NCBI RefSeq assembly: GCF_026212465.1
Contig: NC_080052.1
Coordinates: forward strand, 11,832,166-11,896,165
Direction of reading: 5' to 3'
Length of the DNA stretch: 64,000 nt
From: Amaranthus tricolor
Taxonomy: Eukaryota; Streptophyta; Magnoliopsida; Caryophyllales; Amaranthaceae
Positions within the stretch are counted from its first letter, which is position 1. Each line of letters opens with the position of its first letter. Positions 58,498 through 64,000 of the stretch are shown here, piece by piece. Below the pieces are notes generated by a model. That model saw nothing but the letters and a program-made list of their open reading frames with translations, had not been told where the DNA came from and did no database searches. A program made the position numbers and the translations under genes.

Positions 58498-60313
58498 TTA
58501 ATGGTTAGTTACAGGAACCCAGACTTTCTTGGGTTCCTTGTCGATTTTGCAAGAATCATTTTTCTTATTTTGAATGTTATCGACATAGTTTCTGTTGGAG
58601 ACAGTGTACTGTTCCTTTTTGGTGCACTGGTCCTTCAGATGACTAATTCTTCCACACAAGGAACAGAATTTGTCACTAGGAAGATCAACGTAAGCTTTCT
58701 TCTTCTTATTATTCTTAAAGTAATTTAGGCCTTTTGAATTTTTACTTTTGGCATCTTGAATCCATTTGGGAGTAATTTTGATTTTTCCTTTTTCTCTTGA
58801 ATTTAATTCAAGCTTATCATCATTGTTACGGTTGGATTCTAGATTCAACTTTAAATTTTGAAAATCATTGCACAAATCTTTAGTAGATTCATCATTCAAT
58901 TCTTTATTCAAGCCTAATAATTTGTATTGCGACAACTCAATATTAAGAATAACATTTTCTTTTTTAATTCTCTCCATATTTTCCTTTAGAATTATGTTTT
59001 GATCCAACAAACCGAAAAATCTGTTTTGGACATCGTATCTAAAGGTGTTTATATAGGAGACATGATCTTTGCTTACCTTGAGTTCCTTTTCTAATTTGAG
59101 ACACTTAACATTGCAATTTTCAAGTTTAGCTTGTGTCTCCTTTAGCAACTCAATTAATTTATTTTTACTTAAATTGGATGGATGGATAGAAAATGGATTA
59201 GAGATATGTACCTGCTTCCTTATGGGTTCCTCTCTCCTTGCTTTCAAGCGTAGCCATGAGACATAGGTTTGTTGTCTCTTCTTCTTCGGGAACAACAGTT
59301 TCATCATCACTTTCAGTCTCTCCCCATGCAGCGATCATGGCCTTGCGAAAGTCACTCTTGTTAAAGTTTTCCTTGTTTAACGGTCTTCTTAAATCTCTTG
59401 TCTTTCCCTTGCCCTTTTCATTCTTCCACATTGGGCAGTCCTTGATGAAGTGTTCGGTACTTCCACATTTGTGGCATTCAAGTTTGGTTTTTGTTCTTCT
59501 TTCTTTGTTGTTTCTTTGATTTGTATACCTGCTGTTCCTGAAGAACTTCTTGAATTTTCGTACCAGTAAGGCAGCTTCTTCCTCATCGCATTCTGACTCG
59601 TCCTGTTCCCCAACTGCCAGGGCCAGTCCCTTGTTCCTGGAACTGTCAACTGTTCCCAGATGTAATTCATGCGTCATTAGGGAACCAGCCAGCTCCTCTA
59701 GATTAAACTTTGTAAAATCTTTGGACTCTTGTATAGTAGTAACCTTGGCCCTCCAGCGCTCATCTTGAGGAAGGCTTCTAAGGATCTTCCTTACTTGTTC
59801 ATCGGTGGGAATTATTCTTCCAAGAGAGACAAGTTCGTTTGTTATGTTGGTGAACCTTGTGAACATCTCTTGGATGCTTTCCCTTAGTTCCATAACAAAT
59901 CTTTCATATTTAGACATTAACAAATCAATTTTGGAACGTTTAACTTCACTTGTTCCCTCATGGGTAACAGCTAGCAGGTCCCAAATTTTCTTGGCAGATT
60001 TGCACCCCATTATACGATTGTGTTCATTTGGTTCAAGACCACAGTGAAGCAATTTTATTGCAAGAGCGTTTAATTCCATTTTTTGAAAATCTTCTTTATC
60101 ATATTCGGTTATTGGTTTGGGAACTATTTCATTGTTAGAGTTAGTAATGGTTACCTCAAAATCTCCAATTTCGATGACTCTCCAAACTTGATAGTTTTCT
60201 GTCTTGATGAAGATTTCCATCCTATTTTTCCAGTATGTAAAGAATTTTCCATCGAACATGGGCGGTCTTTGAGTAGAGTATCCTTCTTCCATTCGCTCGT
60301 TCATAATTGACAT
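58498..60313 (-). pseudogene. gag: Copia gag
   Basis: The best start is ATG 60313 (MSIMNERMEE). Conserved gag core: RPPMFDGKFFTYWKNRME, KKIWDLLAVTHEGTSEVK, MRESIQEMFTRF-type sequence (ELRESIQEMFTRFTNITNEL) and LRSLPQDERWRAKVTTI. A perfect CCHC knuckle is CHKCGSTEHFIKDC. The first frame stops at 59198. After a frameshift near 59220-59300 the protein goes on in another frame (about 59310-58498) with a leucine-rich coiled-coil stretch and a second knuckle-like motif, CSLCGRISHLKDQC, then a stop just before the protease. Confidence 0.9.
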
Positions 60314-60366
60314 TTTTGGGAACACCAGGATTCTGCCCTCAGGGTTTTCTGATCTACTGGGATCAG

Positions 60367-60379
60367 GGCTCTGATATCA
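60367..60379 (-). other. Primer-binding site of the SIRE-like element
   Basis: Minus strand TGATATCAGAGCC, one mismatch from the iMet site TGGTATCAGAGCC, 2 nt after the 5' LTR end. Confidence 0.85.
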
Positions 60380-60381
60380 AT

Positions 60382-61663
60382 TGTTGATTCAATTAGGAAC
60401 GGAAACAGCAACAAGAGAGGGGGGTGAATTGTTGTTGTTACTAGTTTAAGCGGTTTTGCTCTGTTTTTGCAGAATTGTATAAAATAATAAAGCTTAAATT
60501 TAGAGCAAAATAATAAGAGAGAAACACACGTTTTTTACGTGGAAACCTTCTGGGCCTAAACAGAAGGAAAAACCACGACCCCTTGGGATTTCTAAAAACT
60601 CCACTATGTTTAAGGCAATTAGTTACAATTACAATAAACACCTTACTTCACTCGAAGCGAATCAACTAGGCCAACTCTTCTCTCTCAAATTGCTTTACTC
60701 AAAGCAACAAACTTAGCTTCACTAAAAGCTAAACTCCTCAATAGCTTCACTCAAAACAAAATATTTCTTGTGGTTTTCCAAAAATAATCACATGAAAATA
60801 ACAAGGTTCATGCGTTTGATCTATTAAGTATATTGGAACAGCCGAAATCTCTTGCTATTTATAAAAAAAAATCCTCTAAGAAAATGGAATAATCCAATTT
60901 ATTATCCCTTAAAAAGATCATGGGAATAATGTGGATTAAATTGTCAAACGGTTATTTTCATAAGCCTTGAATAAATCAAACATACGGTTAAAGCAATAAT
61001 AACCGCTGTATCCTAATAATAACCGCTGTTCCCTTAAGCAGCAGTTTTTTTCAGCAATAGTTCCTGTTCCAGTACTAACTGCTGGAACGTTTTTGCTATT
61101 TTTAGAAACGGTTATACTTAATAAAACTAGACACGATAACCTATTATCTAAAATAAAGACCGGTTAAAAAGAATAGCTAAGACCTATTCAACAACCGCTA
61201 TTTCTATATTTAGCAAATCCAATATTTACTAAATATAGATCCTAAAATAAAGGATCTTTATTTAGAGACTCATACGTAAAGTAATTTTTTAGAAAACTTT
61301 TTGCCAATTAACTATAATAAATAAATAAATGCAACAAATTAACTTTAGTACATTAACTAAAAATAAAAATCAGAATTTATTAGTTAACGTTGGCTGACTT
61401 CAGTTGGGAACAGTGCGCTGTCTCCAAAATCCAGTTTTGCTAGAACATCCAACTTAGGAACAGTAGACTTACTGTCTCCATTTAACATCCCAAGTGATAA
61501 ACTCTTCTAACATCTCTTGAATCCTTTTGACACGTATATTCCCACGAACAAAGCCATAGGTACTATCAACGATCATAATTATAATCGGATATCGACCTGC
61601 ACACAATCTCTAAACACATATTTGCTTAAGTGTAGTCATCATCAAAACTCAAGAGGTCCAACA
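60382..61663 (-). repeat. 5' LTR of the SIRE-like element
   Basis: 1282 bp with intact TGTTG...CAACA ends. About 140 bp present in the other LTR are missing, at the junction TCACTCAAAACAAAATA near 60755. Confidence 0.93.
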
Positions 61664-61668
61664 AGAAA

Positions 61669-64000
61669 CAAGTAATTCATCTCAAAGTATAGATTTCAAT
61701 TACAGAATCATAAATGAAATATTGAGATTAACAAGATTTGAATAGTAATTCTCGAATTTTCAACTTCAAATATATTTAAAAGTCATGATGAAATTGACTC
61801 ATACGAATTGTACTTTTGGGTTTATCAAACACTATATTTAAATCAATTTTAAATTTTCAAATTGAATTATAATTTTCAGACACAATTGAAAATAAATGTA
61901 ACAGGAGCGGCAATCTCGATACATAATTAACATTTAACAATAATGTTTAATACAAGAATATTGCAAAAGTCTCAAAATGCCGAACTGTTAGAAAATTTAA
62001 ATCATAAAAACTGAAACTGTTTAAAACAAAAGTAAATATTACATCTGATAAAAAATATTGTTTGCTAAAAATGGAAAAAATACATCATCATCAAGTCATC
62101 AATAAAGATACAAAAAGTAGTTAAGTTCTCGATAAATAGTAATTGATACGGCCTGGATCGGAACCTGAACTAAATCCTGCAAAATGCTGCCATCCATGAT
62201 ACGTATGACAGCCGATTGAATTTATTAGCGCTTAACGCCGAGCATAACTTCCTATACAGCTCAAAATACGAAAATAATACGCTACATTTACAAAATAATA
62301 ATTTAAGTACGAACTTATAAATAATTGACATCACTGTATAATTTTACCATATTCTTTTTCTGTTCCATACTTTTAAGTCATTAAGATACCATTCTCAATC
62401 ATGACAGAAGTACGCTACTGCCACTTATACAACTCGGTAATCTTAACACTTAAGTAAGTTCATTTGGTTGATACTCATAACTGTACCATGCATCATAGCA
62501 TCAACACTAATCAAGTTTATCACTGATCAACAAACACATCAATATTACACCTGAGATATGTAAGGGTCTGGTTAGATGAGGACCGTAGTCCTAAACCCTA
62601 ACTGTCGTGGGAGTCGTCACCCCTCCAATACAATTTATGCTCGAGCTCTACAGGATAGGTAGCTAACCCTCTGTCTTACACCGCATTTTACGTTCCGGCC
62701 AACACGGGTGCCGGGATTTTACATGCGGGTCCATCGACATTACCTTACTATCAAGGTCATTCAATCAATATTCATTCACACAAGTACATTACATTTTTAT
62801 TACTACAATTTGACATTGACTTTGATCAACTTAGGTGATAACCTCTCTTATTTAATAAAATTCTAAATCATAACGTAAAATTAACCTTTATGTCATTATA
62901 CATTCATTTTAAAATTTTATTTTTAACTTTATTTTTAATAGCTCGCTAAATTCACACTAATAACTTAATATTCTATCAATAGTCTCCAAATTAATATTTT
63001 CCACAAGTAGCTACTAAAATCTATTTCTCTTTAAATAAGTTTCCAAATTCAACATTTTCAACTTTACATTAAATAAAATTTTATTCTCTTCAAAAAAATC
63101 ACGTATTCTAATTAAAATTCAAGTTAAAATTGCATCATTTGGATAAGTTTCCAAAATTCTACAAGTTCACCAAAAATCAATATTTCAAGTTTAGAAAAAA
63201 AATAAGTAAACTTATTAGGTTTGCAAAAATCAACATTCTAGTTGTAAAACAAATAAAACTTATAATTTCACAAAAATTAATATTTCTAGTTTAAAAAAAA
63301 AACAAGTCAAACTTATAATTTTCACAAAAGTCAATATTTCTAATTTTAAAACAAGTAAAATTTGTAATTTCACAAAACCGATATATCACACATAGTTTGA
63401 GTGGCATGCTCACTAAAAACACTTTTACATCATTTTACATAAATTTTGGTCAAATAGTTAGCAAATAAAATATTTTGTACTAAATAGTGATTAAAAGTTA
63501 CTTTTATTATGAAATCTCATGTATTCAAGAAAAACACTTCAATATTTAATAACTTATAAAAAATAGTAAATCAAACTCTTTTTTTTTTATTATATGATAG
63601 TGGTCGAATGACCTATGAGTGTTTTGGGCCCTTTTCACATAAAAAGAACGACTTAATTTAATTTATCATACTAAATCCTAGATTTAAATAATTAACATAA
63701 CCACTTAAAAAAAATAAAAACTTTACGTAACATAGAAATTTACTATAACTTTAAGGATAAGCTTAAATCTCAAAATAAAATATAATAACAATATTCTTAA
63801 TATAATCATACTTAGTAAAATACGTTCATAAAATAACTTATTACCTTATAAACTAGTTTGAAGGCCAACATAAACATATTAATAAAAATTCTAACATAAA
63901 AAAATAATAGCATTCCTAATGTAACACTTAACTCATAAACATACTAGCACTCGTTTGTAACATAAAACATACCTAATATCTCTAAAATATAATTTTGCAC
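61669..64000. other. AT-rich stretch, LTR-like patch, no gene
   Basis: The part 62140-62780 (GATACGGCCTGGATCGG, CTGCCATCCATGATACGTATG, CTCCAATACAATTTATGCTC, CCGGCCAACACGGGTGCCGGG) looks like LTR sequence of Del/Tekay-type chromoviruses, from memory of such LTRs. The rest (62800-64000) is low-complexity AT-rich with repeated CACAAAAATCAATATTTC-like words. No open frame with a domain; the element, if real, runs past the window. Confidence 0.35.

Larger units (their letters stand above)
50822..61663 (-). mobile_element. SIRE-like Ty1/copia retrotransposon
   Basis: 10.8 kb on the minus strand, bounded by LTRs with TGTTG...CAACA ends and a perfect 5-bp duplication AGAAA (50817-50821, 61664-61668). 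Order from the right: 5' LTR, iMet-type primer site, gag, protease, integrase, RT, RNase H, a third ORF, polypurine tract, 3' LTR. An extra ORF between RNase H and the 3' LTR is a trait of the SIRE/Maximus lineage. Frameshifts and stops make it non-autonomous, but domains are well preserved. Confidence 0.95.

Overview
The window is plant nuclear DNA, probably from a eudicot. The signs are a plant-type 5S rRNA array, a 26S rDNA fragment, plant Ty3/gypsy and Ty1/copia lineages, a BED-finger hAT transposon, Stowaway-type MITEs, a Mutator-like foldback element and Helitron-like termini. I cannot name the species from the sequence alone. Almost nothing outside the rRNA array looks like a working gene. 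The window is a tandem rDNA block followed by about 53 kb of nested, decaying mobile DNA.

Region 1 (1-10773) is a tandem 5S rDNA array with all genes on the minus strand. It holds 15 full-length copies and one 3'-truncated copy. Two unit lengths, 647 and 670 bp, alternate to give a 1317-bp dimer. The two gene types differ at position -6 and at the last transcribed base, so the array has a higher-order repeat with one monomer slip.

Region 2 (10774-15881) is a kelch-repeat gene on the minus strand. It is cut in two by a 4.1-kb Ty3/gypsy element (11222-15357, 5-bp duplication GGTGG) and its 3' end is lost at the 5S array edge. The gypsy element lacks reverse transcriptase and the integrase core.

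Region 3 (16029-26100) holds a small MITE, a complete but broken 3980-bp hAT element (8-bp duplication CAACCATT), a 1401-bp nested palindrome with a 9-bp duplication (Mutator-like), three Stowaway-type MITEs and two copies of a Helitron-like repeat.

Region 4 (27230-36013) holds a deleted copia element, a GC-richer repeated block, and a 26S rDNA fragment on the minus strand. That fragment is itself split by a non-autonomous hAT (8-bp duplication GCCACAAG). A MITE with a long TA tract follows.

Region 5 (36014-49813) is a Tat-like Ty3/gypsy element with 5-bp duplication ATAAC. Its gag-pol lies in one frame with several stop codons. A multi-exon antisense gene lies downstream, with repeats of a GTCGACAAGTCGGACC-type motif on both sides. 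Its 3' LTR carries a 1516-bp solo copia LTR (duplication ACTCC), from the same family as the copia relic at 27-30 kb.

Region 6 (50822-61663) is a SIRE-like copia element on the minus strand (duplication AGAAA) with gag, protease/integrase, RT/RNase H and a third ORF before the 3' LTR. The rest (61664-64000) is AT-rich with an LTR-like patch.

Functionally, only the 5S genes are credible as expressed loci. The rest records successive insertions: copia LTR into gypsy LTR, hAT into rDNA fragment, gypsy into the kelch gene.
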